From the NCBI GenBank assembly GCA_001940645.1, contig MDVS01000027.1, positions 37,578 to 101,577 on the forward strand: a DNA stretch of 64,000 nt, written 5' to 3'. The position numbers were made by a program, and so were the translations under genes. The notes under the pieces were generated by a model. That model searched no databases. It saw nothing but the letters and a program-made list of their open reading frames with translations, and was not told the DNA's origin. Positions 17,337 to 26,278 of the stretch are shown piece after piece. Numbering within the stretch: position 1 is the stretch's first letter; each line of letters begins with the position of its first letter. The DNA comes from Candidatus Heimdallarchaeota archaeon LC_3 (lineage in GTDB: Archaea; Asgardarchaeota; Heimdallarchaeia; Hodarchaeales; LC-3).

Positions 17337-18860
17337 CTAGATGGTTTTAAGATATTCATTCATAGATAATCGTTCCCTATCAGCTAGTTTTTGTAATATT
17401 TTTTGTGTTCCTGAACCATATTGAATTGCTGTCTTATTTCTCATACTGATATAATCAGGAATACCTATTTTGGTTGATAATTCTCTTAGTATTATTTTTC
17501 TTGAAAATTCTTGCTGATTTTCTTTATTATTTCTTTCCTTAATTAAAAATTCTAATGGAAGTTGTGAAACAAATTCCACTAATTTGAAATCTAAATAAGG
17601 AAATCTGAGCTCAATTCCATGGCTTGAAGCCATTAAATCATCCCGTTCGATATTTCTTTTAGCAATGAACCTTAATTCATCCCATAAAATTTGGTTAAGG
17701 TTAAGAGTAGTTGAGGATTTCTGTTTTAGAAAAAGATCCTCATATCTTTTATACCCAATAAATAATTCATCAGCTCCTTGTCCTGTAAAACATACATTAA
17801 TTTTATTTTCTGAAGCTTTTTTTGACAAAAAATATATTGGTAAAGCGATTCCAACATCTACTGGAGATCGTGAATCTAAACGTGAAAGTACTTTTTTAAG
17901 ATTATACTCTACTATATCTTCTGTGATATTGACACGAATATATGAATTATTTTCATTTTCGTGAAAGTATTTTTCTGCTACCAATATATCTTTAGATCCT
18001 TCAAATCCAATAATTAAAGGAGTAAGATAACTTGATTGTTTCGTTGCTAATTTGTGTAAAACAGTCGAATCTACCCCTCCGCTAAAAAAAATTCCTAATC
18101 TACTATCATCTTTTCGCAAATTATTTAGTAATCTCTTTATACTGTTAGTAAGATGATTTTTCAATGAATCAATACAAATTTGAAGATTTACCTCATCTAA
18201 ACTCGATCTTGTTGGGGAAAATGAAGATTCCATTATTGTGGAATTATTATTAAATGTTAAAAAATTATTTTCTTTTGTTAATTCAATTTTACACCAAGTT
18301 CCTGGAGTTACTTGACTTATCCATTCATTTTGAATCCCTAATTCAACTAAAATCTTTTTTTCAGATGCAAAACCCCAACAATTAGTTGATTTCCAATAAA
18401 ACCAAAGAGGTCTTATTCCGAAACTATCCCTAGCTATATAAAGCTCAGAACTAGTTTTATCAAACAATATTAAAGCATAATCCGCTTTTAATCTATTTAA
18501 TATGTTTGAAAATAGCTTTTCTCTTTTATCAACTTTTGATTTTTCTTGACTATAAACTTCAAGTATATAATCAAAATCATTTGATTCCAGACTAAATTTT
18601 ATGTCTTGTGCTTTAGAAAAAAGGTCTAAATGGTTATATATTTCACCATTTGCAACAAGAATATCTCCTCTATTTGAAACTAATGGAAAACAATTAGTAC
18701 CAACAAGAGATAATTGAGAAGCAATAAAGGTTATTTCGGGATGAACCTTAGTATAAATATGGATTTTGTAGTTATCAGGTCCTCGTAATGAAAGAATTGA
18801 TTCTATATTTGACATTTGGTTTCTTATATCAAATCCTCTAAAAACAAGAATACCACACAT
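17337..18860 (-). CDS. asnB: Glutamine-dependent asparagine synthetase-like protein
   Basis: A 507-residue two-domain protein. The N-terminal glutaminase has the catalytic Cys2 (CGILVFRG), RGPD at 26-29 and NGEIYNH at 71-77. The C-terminal synthetase domain has the ATP pyrophosphatase P-loop SGGVDS at 260-265 and CFTGQGADELFIGY. It should transfer glutamine ammonia to aspartate, but the N-terminal half is diverged, and it could act on another substrate as ASNSD1-type relatives may. The start is ATG followed directly by Cys2. It lies 22 bp from the SWIM-domain gene upstream on the same strand. Confidence 0.85.
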   Translation of the reverse strand: MCGILVFRGFDIRNQMSNIESILSLRGPDNYKIHIYTKVHPEITFIASQLSLVGTNCFPLVSNRGDILVANGEIYNHLDLFSKAQDIKFSLESNDFDYILEVYSQEKSKVDKREKLFSNILNRLKADYALILFDKTSSELYIARDSFGIRPLWFYWKSTNCWGFASEKKILVELGIQNEWISQVTPGTWCKIELTKENNFLTFNNNSTIMESSFSPTRSSLDEVNLQICIDSLKNHLTNSIKRLLNNLRKDDSRLGIFFSGGVDSTVLHKLATKQSSYLTPLIIGFEGSKDILVAEKYFHENENNSYIRVNITEDIVEYNLKKVLSRLDSRSPVDVGIALPIYFLSKKASENKINVCFTGQGADELFIGYKRYEDLFLKQKSSTTLNLNQILWDELRFIAKRNIERDDLMASSHGIELRFPYLDFKLVEFVSQLPLEFLIKERNNKENQQEFSRKIILRELSTKIGIPDYISMRNKTAIQYGSGTQKILQKLADRERLSMNEYLKTI

Positions 18861-18882
18861 GCTGAAAATAACCTGAAATCAA

Positions 18883-19245
18883 TCACTTTTCTTTTAGCCA
18901 TTCATTACGGAAAAATTCATACTCTGAAAAAGATATGAAGAATGAATTGTATCTTTTTGAGACTTTAGCTTCGTTGCATAGTTTTATATGTTTACATATA
19001 TTGATTTTTTTTAAGTTATCAAGAATAAAAGAGTAACAGGTGCAAAAATCATCACCAACATAATAAATCCTTTCTGTTCCTACTACAACCCAACGTTCAA
19101 TCACATTATCAATAGCAGATTTATTTTCATCATCGCTAGAGTTTCTAGTGATAATATATTTCTTTACTAATGATTCAGTTAACGGAGAAAAAAAATCTTC
19201 AAAAGTATTTAGTTCAACATTTATTTCAGGAGTAGTATCCAACAT
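18883..19245 (-). CDS. SWIM-type zinc-finger protein
   Basis: A 120-residue protein. WVVVGTERIYYVGDDFCTCYSF followed by NICKHIKLC gives the C-x-C-x(n)-C-x-H pattern of a SWIM zinc finger. SWIM domains bind DNA or proteins and occur with archaeal Rad55-like/Shu-type and Snf2 proteins. The ATG at 19245 is used, because the longer frame overlaps the preceding gene. The start lies 11 bp after the stop of the coiled-coil gene, so they are probably co-transcribed and may work together. Confidence 0.75.
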   Translation of the reverse strand: MLDTTPEINVELNTFEDFFSPLTESLVKKYIITRNSSDDENKSAIDNVIERWVVVGTERIYYVGDDFCTCYSFILDNLKKINICKHIKLCNEAKVSKRYNSFFISFSEYEFFRNEWLKEK

Positions 19246-19256
19246 TATAACCAATC

Positions 19257-19829
19257 TTAATCTAAAATTTGGTTGGTAACAGAAATAAGCTCTTGAGCAC
19301 ATAATTTTTGTGTATCAAACTCTTCTAGTTTAGATTTTAGATCATTTTCACTCAAATCACCGATTTCTGATCTCACTATTAGTTCTTCTCTACTATCAGC
19401 TAAATTTTCTATGAAATTTTTGCATTGATTTTGAATTTCTCTAATTCGTCTTTCTTCAGTATTAAATTTTGTTTGTACGTCATTATATTTTTCAATATAT
19501 TCTTTATACAATGATGAATAAACTTTTTCAGAAATTGTATCTTTTTTTTCCTCAAGTTTTTTAAGTCGAACCGAAATTGTTTGTAATTCTTGTTTTAGGA
19601 TTAAAAAAGGAAAGTCATCTGAAATTTCCTCAAATTCTTCTTCTAAAACTTTCTGACGTTCTTTTAATTGCTCTTGTTCATTAGAAAGATCCATTTCCTC
19701 TATTTGTTCTTTGATAGCATTTTTTTCTATTTCTATTTTGATTTGATTTATTTCTGAGTTGAGTTTAATTTTTGTTGCCAATCGTGAAAAAATTTTTTCT
19801 TCTTCATTAGTAATTTCAGGAAAACTCAT
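19257..19829 (-). CDS. Coiled-coil hypothetical protein
   Basis: A 190-residue acidic protein that is helical throughout, with long Glu/Lys/Gln heptad stretches (EQEQLKERQKVLEEEFEEI at about 55-73; KLEEKKDTISEKVYSSLYKEYIEKY at about 95-119). There is no membrane segment and a single Cys pair far apart. The ATG at 19829 is chosen because AGGTG ends nine bases upstream; a GTG at 19841 would fall within that ribosome-binding site. It lies between rtcA and the SWIM gene and may pair with the latter. The family was not recognised. Confidence 0.6.
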   Translation of the reverse strand: MSFPEITNEEEKIFSRLATKIKLNSEINQIKIEIEKNAIKEQIEEMDLSNEQEQLKERQKVLEEEFEEISDDFPFLILKQELQTISVRLKKLEEKKDTISEKVYSSLYKEYIEKYNDVQTKFNTEERRIREIQNQCKNFIENLADSREELIVRSEIGDLSENDLKSKLEEFDTQKLCAQELISVTNQILD

Positions 19830-19876
19830 ATGTCTATACACCTAACCGATTTTTAAATAAATTTTGAACAGATTTG

Positions 19877-20944
19877 TTAAATTGGATCAACATGAATAAT
19901 TTTCTTCTGGTCTTTAGATTCTACCTTGAATCTGACACTTATGAATTCCTCTATTAAGGCCATGTTTGTCTTAGTATGGGATGTTATTTCCGGAGTTGAG
20001 AAAGAAAATGGCGCGTTTAGTGCTCCATAAGAAACAATTTGGTCAGATAAGTATTCATCTATGACTGCAAATGAATTATAACTATTTATTAATCTAAGAG
20101 CTGCTGTTTTTCCCACTTTTTCAGCAGGTAATCCTTTTTTACCAATGACACTTTGGCCAATTGGAGGAGTCATTTTTCCTTCTTGATTAGTCCATAATGT
20201 CAATCCTGATCCAGGTGATAAAGAAGAAACATATTTACACGCTATATCTATCTCAATATTGGGAAAAGAAGCTTTTAATGTTTGTATTGCTGAATCTTTC
20301 TGCCTTTCAGCAACTTTTGCTCTTTCAAGACCTTTTGCAGAAATCGAGAGGCCATTAATACTCTCTATTCTTTTACATTTCACAAGCCTTCTGATCATTT
20401 CATCTTTAGGAATATTCTTTTTTGGATAAATTATCACTTCTACAGCAGCTCCACCTTTAGGATAAAATCCATGTTTTTTTATTTGAATTTCTGATTTATA
20501 TCCCCATAACTGTAATGTTGGCTCAGTTACTTGTTTTATATAATCAATAGAGGGTGCACCTAAACCATAAGTAGCTCCACCTTGAAAAATCAACTTAATA
20601 GGAAAGTCTGTTTTGGCTAACGATAATCTTAAAACTTGAATCACTAAGGCTATTGATCCAGCAGTATTAATTGAAATAACGTATTCATTCTTATTTTCAT
20701 TAGTCTCACCTGGTTTATAAGATACTTCAATTGAGCCTACGTCAGCATTAGAAAGCTCTCCACCAAAAATTGAGTGAAGTGTTTTTATACCTACTAAATG
20801 TTGGGTTCTAAGACCAGGTTTTGACCTGTTTGCTCTAATATTTTTTACAAGTAAGGGCTTATTTGTTAAGGAGGCAAAAGCAAACGATAAGCGAACAATT
20901 GATCCTCCTCCTTCACCTTTCGAGCCATCAATTGATTTGTACAC
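19877..20944 (-). CDS. rtcA: RNA 3'-terminal phosphate cyclase
   Basis: A 355-residue enzyme that converts an RNA 3'-phosphate to a 2',3'-cyclic phosphate with ATP. It begins YKSIDGSKGEGGGSIVRLS, the diagnostic RtcA start, followed by RANRSKPGLRTQHL. It ends with the catalytic histidine region ITSHTKTNMALIEEF (His323). The start is GTG at 20944, with AGGT seven bases upstream. No RtcB ligase is nearby. It is followed on the same strand by the coiled-coil and SWIM genes. Confidence 0.95.
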   Translation of the reverse strand: MYKSIDGSKGEGGGSIVRLSFAFASLTNKPLLVKNIRANRSKPGLRTQHLVGIKTLHSIFGGELSNADVGSIEVSYKPGETNENKNEYVISINTAGSIALVIQVLRLSLAKTDFPIKLIFQGGATYGLGAPSIDYIKQVTEPTLQLWGYKSEIQIKKHGFYPKGGAAVEVIIYPKKNIPKDEMIRRLVKCKRIESINGLSISAKGLERAKVAERQKDSAIQTLKASFPNIEIDIACKYVSSLSPGSGLTLWTNQEGKMTPPIGQSVIGKKGLPAEKVGKTAALRLINSYNSFAVIDEYLSDQIVSYGALNAPFSFSTPEITSHTKTNMALIEEFISVRFKVESKDQKKIIHVDPI

Positions 20945-21026
20945 ATAAAAGACCTGCTTTAAACTTAAAAAATAGAAAAAAAATCTTTTATTTTATACCC
21001 GAAAGTATAACAAAAAAAATTATCGA

Positions 21027-21188
21027 TTAACCTGCTCGATCTTTCTTTTTTGGCCGTAAGCGATAAGATCGACACCTTCTACATTTAATAGCACCTGGTG
21101 GATTTCTTGCATAACATTTACGGCAAATAGTTTTATTTAGAAGAACTTTTGCTACAATAGCTTTTTTATCTGGATCATCAATCGGCAT
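21027..21188 (-). CDS. rpl40e: Large ribosomal subunit protein L40e
   Basis: A 53-residue basic zinc-ribbon protein. The order is an N-terminal PIDDPDKK segment, LLNKTICRKCYARNPPGA with the first CxxC, then IKCRRCRSYRLRPKKK with the second. This matches archaeal L40e in length and motif. The start is ATG at 21188. It stands between rtcA and the thioesterase gene on the same strand. Confidence 0.95.
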   Translation of the reverse strand: MPIDDPDKKAIVAKVLLNKTICRKCYARNPPGAIKCRRCRSYRLRPKKKDRAG

Positions 21189-21303
21189 TGTTATCATCAA
21201 CAAAATAAAGATAAATTATATAATCATTATCTATTTAATTATATATTTCCTAACTAATTTGAAATTTTAATATCTTCTAACATATCAGCGAAATTGATAA
21301 CTA

Positions 21304-21705
21304 TCATTTAGAAACTTGTGATTCTAGGATTTCTTTAAAAATATCTGGAATTTTTTCTTTTTCATTTTTTTCATAGTTATAAACTACTTGAACCGAGGTA
21401 GCTACTGCATAAATTTTTTCAGGTTTTGTCGATTCTACTATTTTGTATTTAAACCACCAAGAGGTAGTTCCTACTGATTTAACATCTAGCAGGACTTCAG
21501 GTTGATCTGATAAAGTAATTGGAATTTTAAAATCAATATCAACTTTGGCCAGAATAAAGGAAATGTCTTTTCCTTCTACAGTTAATGAAAATTTCTTAAA
21601 AAACTCTATACGTGCCAATTCAAGATATGTTAGAAAAACTGCATTGTTCACATGTCCCATACTGTCAGTGTCTCTAAATCTTATACTAATGCTAGTTTTA
21701 TGCAT
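21304..21705 (-). CDS. Acyl-CoA thioesterase, hotdog fold (4-hydroxybenzoyl-CoA thioesterase-like)
   Basis: A 133-residue single-hotdog protein. The family signature RFRDTDSMGHVNNAVFLTYLE (residues 10-30) includes the catalytic Asp and the MGHVNN turn; SWWFKYKI and the YNY near the end complete the sheet. It should hydrolyse an acyl-CoA thioester; the chain type is unknown. It lies 20 bp after the ScpB-like gene and is the last gene of the long minus-strand block, which may be coincidental. Confidence 0.85.
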   Translation of the reverse strand: MHKTSISIRFRDTDSMGHVNNAVFLTYLELARIEFFKKFSLTVEGKDISFILAKVDIDFKIPITLSDQPEVLLDVKSVGTTSWWFKYKIVESTKPEKIYAVATSVQVVYNYEKNEKEKIPDIFKEILESQVSK

Positions 21706-21725
21706 AGAAATAGCCTTGAAATAAT

Positions 21726-22223
21726 CTAATTGTAAGGTAATAAATCTTGAAATTTTGAAACAACTGGAGAAATCAAATTTGCTCCTAAAGGTGTGATTTG
21801 TATATATTCCTGATTATGATCATTAACAACAAATAGAATGAGCTTATTTTGAACTAGAATATCTAATTCTTCCATATAATTTTTTAATAAGTAAGTAATT
21901 TCATTTAAAGCAACATTATTTTCTTTTAATGTTGCTAAATGTGCTAAAATTGTGAGTATTGAGTAAACAGATTTGCTAAACGTCTCAGCTTTATTTTTTT
22001 GATTTAATGTTACAATTACAAACTGTTCATCATTAAATTCAATAATTTCAAGTGTAATTCCAATTAATTCGTATCGAGAATGTAATTCTTCTAACAGTTC
22101 AGTTAAATCAATTTCATCTGTCGAAATGAATTTTTCTAGTTCACTTAAAGATAAATATGATTTATCTAACAACTCTAAACTTATTAGTTTCATTATTTCT
22201 TCTTTTAAGTCTGCTGAACTCAT
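21726..22223 (-). CDS. Two-winged-helix protein resembling ScpB (kite subunit)
   Basis: A 165-residue protein beginning SSADLKEEIMKLISLEL. The first winged helix (about 1-55) includes SLSELEKFISTDEIDLTELLEELHSRY; a beta pair (ITLEIIEFNDEQFVIVTL) follows; the second winged helix (about 95-150) includes FSKSVYSILTILAHLATLKENNVALNEI. This order resembles ScpB, the kleisin-binding kite subunit of SMC complexes, but sequence identity is low and I infer it from pattern. An SMC-like ATPase gene lies two genes upstream, which supports the idea. The ATG at 22223 follows the previous stop by 19 bp; an upstream ATG at 22292 would overlap it. Confidence 0.5.
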   Translation of the reverse strand: MSSADLKEEIMKLISLELLDKSYLSLSELEKFISTDEIDLTELLEELHSRYELIGITLEIIEFNDEQFVIVTLNQKNKAETFSKSVYSILTILAHLATLKENNVALNEITYLLKNYMEELDILVQNKLILFVVNDHNQEYIQITPLGANLISPVVSKFQDLLPYN

Positions 22224-22242
22224 ATTAATACACAAAATTAAA

Positions 22243-23052
22243 TTAATTATTATTATGTCGATTAAAAAATGGAAAGGATATTTTGACATCATTTGGTGGG
22301 GAATCGTTATTTTCTAAATATTTCTTAGCACAAGACCAGATATTCTTATTAAAAATCCAAATTTGCTTAACATTATCGTTAATGCTAGAAAATTCGCTAT
22401 TTGATGCTCTATCAATATAATATTTTTCAAATTTATCTTTATTACTATCAATAAGTATAATTTTTTTCTGAGAGTAAAGGTAAGTAAATTCTTGCCAATG
22501 AATAATTGATTGAGAATATTTTGCATTTATTATTGTTTTTAAAAATGGAATAGGAGACTCATTATTCAATTCACTTAGAATTTTAAATTCAGATGAATCT
22601 TTCAAACTATTGGAGGAAAAATACTGATTATTTAATTTTAGTTGATTCAAATCATGAATTTTTAGTTCAGATTGCTTTTTGAATATTAAATATGCATGTT
22701 TTGCAATAGATTCAATAATTTTTGGATCAACCTCTAATGAAAACATGTTAATTAGTTGAATTGTTTCATGAAAGTAAGAAGACAATGCATCTGAATTCTT
22801 ATTCAAAAATTTTTCAAGATATTCAATATTAAGAAAGTTAGAAACATTTACTCCTAATTGTGAGAATAATTTAGATTTTAATCTATGTTTTAAGATTATA
22901 TATTCATCTTCTAAATGATTAATTCCCTTATACAGTTCATTTAAAATAATATGAAGAGATTGTAAACTGGAGATTGAATTTGGATTACTCCTAATATCCT
23001 CTAAAGAATTAACTTCTAAGATCTTATTGGTTTTTTTGACTTTTTTTGTCAT
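22243..23052 (-). CDS. Uncharacterised helical protein in the SMC-like cluster
   Basis: A 269-residue protein, mostly helical, starting with a lysine-rich TKKVKKTNK tail. No known domain is recognised. The C-terminal part (ISFPFFNRHNNN) is short and polar. It lies between the SMC-like ATPase (31 bp upstream) and the ScpB-like gene (19 bp downstream). By position a kleisin-like linker is conceivable, but the sequence offers no direct support. Composition matches its neighbours. Confidence 0.6.
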   Translation of the reverse strand: MTKKVKKTNKILEVNSLEDIRSNPNSISSLQSLHIILNELYKGINHLEDEYIILKHRLKSKLFSQLGVNVSNFLNIEYLEKFLNKNSDALSSYFHETIQLINMFSLEVDPKIIESIAKHAYLIFKKQSELKIHDLNQLKLNNQYFSSNSLKDSSEFKILSELNNESPIPFLKTIINAKYSQSIIHWQEFTYLYSQKKIILIDSNKDKFEKYYIDRASNSEFSSINDNVKQIWIFNKNIWSCAKKYLENNDSPPNDVKISFPFFNRHNNN

Positions 23053-23083
23053 AATCCTAGCTCCAGTATACTAAATTGATTGA

Positions 23084-25228
23084 TTATGATTTAACTAAAT
23101 GAAACATTGAGATTTTATCTTCAAAGGGAATCTCAGAATAGAAATTTTCATGTGTTAATACAATTTGAGTAGAGGAATTGATAATTTCATTCTTAACTCC
23201 TTCGTTTATTTTTTCTAACAATTTTCTTAAATCTAACGAGTTGAATTTAAGTAATTCTTCATCTACAAGCATCAATCCATTTTTAGTTACTAAAGATAAA
23301 CTTAAATGCCAAATGAAATTAAATAATGACTTATAAGATGAGGATAAGTATTGAAGAGGATAATTCTCTCCATTAATCTCACATTTAATATCTAAAAAAC
23401 CAGATATTGGCGTGTCTGGAAAATTTAATTCAACGATTAATTGAGTGTTCCATGATTTGAGAAAAAAGTTAATTTTATTTTGTAAATCATCTAACAAATA
23501 AACTAGTTTTTTATTCCATACCGATTTCCATTCGTCCAAATTAATTTTAATATTATTATTTAACTCCATTAAATTTTGTATATCTTTATTAACATCTTCA
23601 ATCCATTTATTATGATTTTCTAATTGTTCAGGGGCTTCAAAATTAAGATTGAGATTTTCTAATTGTTCTATATTGCTCTTTGTATTGGAAACTAAAGTAT
23701 TTATAGTATTTATTGCCAGGATTTGATCTGGTTTTTTTACATTAGCTTTAGAAACCTCTTTACTTAATTTTACCTGATTTATCTTAATCTGTTTTAGTTC
23801 CTTCTCAATTTCAGTTTGCTTTTCTTTCAATTGAGAATTTTTTGTCTTTAATTCATCAGTTTCTGAATATAATTGATCGTTTTCTTTTACAAGTAAGTTA
23901 GATTCGTTTTCTATTTTATTGATTTCGTTTCTAATAGCTTGCATCTTATGTGAAGAAGAATTAACAGAGGATACGAATTTTTTCTTGTTAGCTTTTTTTA
24001 TATTCTTTTCATTTTGGTAAGCATCTTTTTTCTCTTTTAGTTCATTTATTTCTCTTTGCAAACTGTCAATATCACTTTGAAGCTTTTTCTTTTTTTCAAT
24101 AATGCTGGTTTCATTTTGATCTGTATTTTTAGAATCAATCTCTGTCATAATCCTTCTATAATCAGTCATTTTCATTTGTTTTTGACGTTCATCAAATGAA
24201 AATCGCTTCAAAAACTTTTCATAATTTTGATTTTCTTTATTAAACCTATCTATTCTTGATTTTTTTTCCAAATAATCGTTTCTTATTAATTCAAACTCTT
24301 GTTCCTTCTTCTTTCTATTTTCTTCAATGTTGTTAGTTTTTTGTACTATTTCTTCTCTTTTTAGTTCTTTACTATTTATTTCATTAGTATTCTTCTCAAT
24401 ATCTATATTATTTGACTCTAATGTTTTAGATAAAGCATTTATTCTATCTTCCATCTGAATTACCGGTGCCCATATTAGCTGATTTTCTAAAGAGGATAAT
24501 TTTTCCTTATATTCTTTAAATTGATTTAAACTTGTTATATCTTGATGTAATTCATTTTCCCGTAACTCAGCTTCTAAAAGAATTTCGGATTGTCTTTTTA
24601 ATTTTTCTTCTAAACTTGAGGATTTAAGCATTAACGAATTAAATTTATCCACTGAATCTGAAAGAGATAATTGATTTACAAAGATAAGATATAATGATTC
24701 AGGAGTCATTCCTTCAGAGAAAATTGAGAGTATTCTTAAAGTTATGAGATCATGTGAATAATTTTCATTGAATAAATTACCATTAATAAACAGAAGCCAT
24801 TCATTTAGAAGAGTTTCCTCGATTTCAATACCGTTAATTACATATTTAATATCATTCTTATTAGAATTTATTTCAATGTTAATTTTTACTTCTTTTTTGC
24901 TCTTTTTAGAAATTATCGATTTCAATTCTTTTGAAAGAATTGAAAACTCTTTATTTCTAGCTTCATTTAAGAATTCGGGGATAATTTCAGCTTCTATTAT
25001 CGATGGTTTTTGTTCTTTTTTTTTAACAAAATTTAGATTTAAATCATAATTATTTGAAAAATTAGGATTGAATAATAAATTGATTGCTTGAATTATACTG
25101 GTTTTCCCAGAATTAGCTAACCCACTAATTAAGGAAATTTGAGTATCAAAATCAATTTTTAAATCATCAAAACATTTGAAATTTTTAATTTGAAGTGATT
25201 TTAAATGAAAAAAACAATGGAAATACAA
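23084..25228 (-). CDS. Short SMC/Rad50-like ABC ATPase without hinge or zinc hook
   Basis: A 714-residue ATPase. The N-terminal head begins KSLQIKNFKCFDDLKIDF and holds Walker A GLANSGKT at 36-43. Residues about 195-585 are coiled coil, broken near 345 and 430. The C-terminal head has a degenerate signature (LQYLSSSYKSLFNF), Walker B LMLVDEE at about 652-658 and an H-loop-like IVLTHEN. It lacks the CxxC zinc hook of Rad50 and has no room for a globular SMC hinge. The start is TTG at 25228 after an in-frame TGA; no ATG is available. It is preceded by the AAA+ gene (25 bp) and followed by two small genes, one ScpB-like. It probably acts on DNA with its neighbours. Confidence 0.8.
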   Translation of the reverse strand: MYFHCFFHLKSLQIKNFKCFDDLKIDFDTQISLISGLANSGKTSIIQAINLLFNPNFSNNYDLNLNFVKKKEQKPSIIEAEIIPEFLNEARNKEFSILSKELKSIISKKSKKEVKINIEINSNKNDIKYVINGIEIEETLLNEWLLFINGNLFNENYSHDLITLRILSIFSEGMTPESLYLIFVNQLSLSDSVDKFNSLMLKSSSLEEKLKRQSEILLEAELRENELHQDITSLNQFKEYKEKLSSLENQLIWAPVIQMEDRINALSKTLESNNIDIEKNTNEINSKELKREEIVQKTNNIEENRKKKEQEFELIRNDYLEKKSRIDRFNKENQNYEKFLKRFSFDERQKQMKMTDYRRIMTEIDSKNTDQNETSIIEKKKKLQSDIDSLQREINELKEKKDAYQNEKNIKKANKKKFVSSVNSSSHKMQAIRNEINKIENESNLLVKENDQLYSETDELKTKNSQLKEKQTEIEKELKQIKINQVKLSKEVSKANVKKPDQILAINTINTLVSNTKSNIEQLENLNLNFEAPEQLENHNKWIEDVNKDIQNLMELNNNIKINLDEWKSVWNKKLVYLLDDLQNKINFFLKSWNTQLIVELNFPDTPISGFLDIKCEINGENYPLQYLSSSYKSLFNFIWHLSLSLVTKNGLMLVDEELLKFNSLDLRKLLEKINEGVKNEIINSSTQIVLTHENFYSEIPFEDKISMFHLVKS

Positions 25229-25253
25229 TTGTAATCACTAAACTCCCAAGGTA

Positions 25254-26207
25254 TTAGAGAACTTTTTTTGCTTTTAAATTAGATTTTCCCTTAATAGTTT
25301 TATTATTTTGAATGTTTTGGCCTGAATCAAATTGTTCTCTACCAGACATTCGTTTTTCATTATCTATATGAGTTTTTGTGCCACCTGCTGATTGTAAGCT
25401 TAAAGAAAGTTTATCATTGTCCAAAATGCGATCTTTCAAGGCCCTTAAAAGAGCTATTTGGAACCCACGTTTAATATCCGCACCAGTAAAACCTCCAGTA
25501 ACTTCTTCCGATGCTACTGAGTCAATCTGAGCTTCACTAACTTGAATTGTAAAATTGGATGAAGATTTTAGTTGTTCTAGGAAATTATTAATTATTTGTT
25601 TTCTTATTTTCACATCTGGAAATGGAAATGAAATATGGTAACAGAATCTTCTCCAAACAGCACTATCCAATAAATGTTGATGATTAGTTGCTCCTAAAAA
25701 TGCAATTGGATCTTTAGAATTTAATATTGAATCCATCCGTTGCAAAAGTGTAACTACAGCTCTTTTAATTTCACCAACTTCATAAACTGAACTTCTTTCA
25801 CTAGCAATTGCATCTAATTCGTCAAAAAAAACAACAACAGGTGTTTTATTTTTTGCATAGGTGTGAGCTGCGTTAAGAACATCCCGAATATTATTCAAAG
25901 TTTTACCTAAAATGGATCCAATTAATGAATCAGCATATACAAGAAATATTGGAACTTTATAATGCTTAGCAAAGGCCTTACATAATGTTGTTTTACCTGT
26001 TCCAGGTGGACCTACTAATAATGCTGACAAAGTAATAGAAAAAGGTAATTCTCCTTCTGGCATAGTATTGATCACATTAATTGCTTGAAAAAAGTCATGT
26101 AAGAATGATTTCTGTTCTTCTGATCCAATAATTTCTTCTATCGTTTCTTCAATATCAGAAGGCTCATAAAATTCTCCAAAATTCTTCATGATATCTATAA
26201 CTGACAT
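25254..26207 (-). CDS. AAA+ ATPase (classic AAA, katanin/Vps4/proteasomal-ATPase-like module)
   Basis: A 317-residue protein with one AAA module. Walker A is GPPGTGKT at 66-73, Walker B VVVFFDELDAIASE at about 124-137, sensor 1 LGATNHQ (Asn175), and the arginine-finger area DSAVWRRFCYHI at 181-192. The small helical domain contains TGGFTGADIKRGFQIALLRA. The C-terminal 60 residues are polar and basic. There is no N-terminal substrate domain, protease or membrane anchor, so partners probably supply specificity. It is encoded between three unknown proteins and the SMC-like ATPase on the same strand. Confidence 0.92.
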   Translation of the reverse strand: MSVIDIMKNFGEFYEPSDIEETIEEIIGSEEQKSFLHDFFQAINVINTMPEGELPFSITLSALLVGPPGTGKTTLCKAFAKHYKVPIFLVYADSLIGSILGKTLNNIRDVLNAAHTYAKNKTPVVVFFDELDAIASERSSVYEVGEIKRAVVTLLQRMDSILNSKDPIAFLGATNHQHLLDSAVWRRFCYHISFPFPDVKIRKQIINNFLEQLKSSSNFTIQVSEAQIDSVASEEVTGGFTGADIKRGFQIALLRALKDRILDNDKLSLSLQSAGGTKTHIDNEKRMSGREQFDSGQNIQNNKTIKGKSNLKAKKVL

Positions 26208-26278
26208 TTTTTAATAAACCAACTCATTTTTTCTATTTAGAATCATAATAAAATAGTATATAGTATTAATTATTATTT

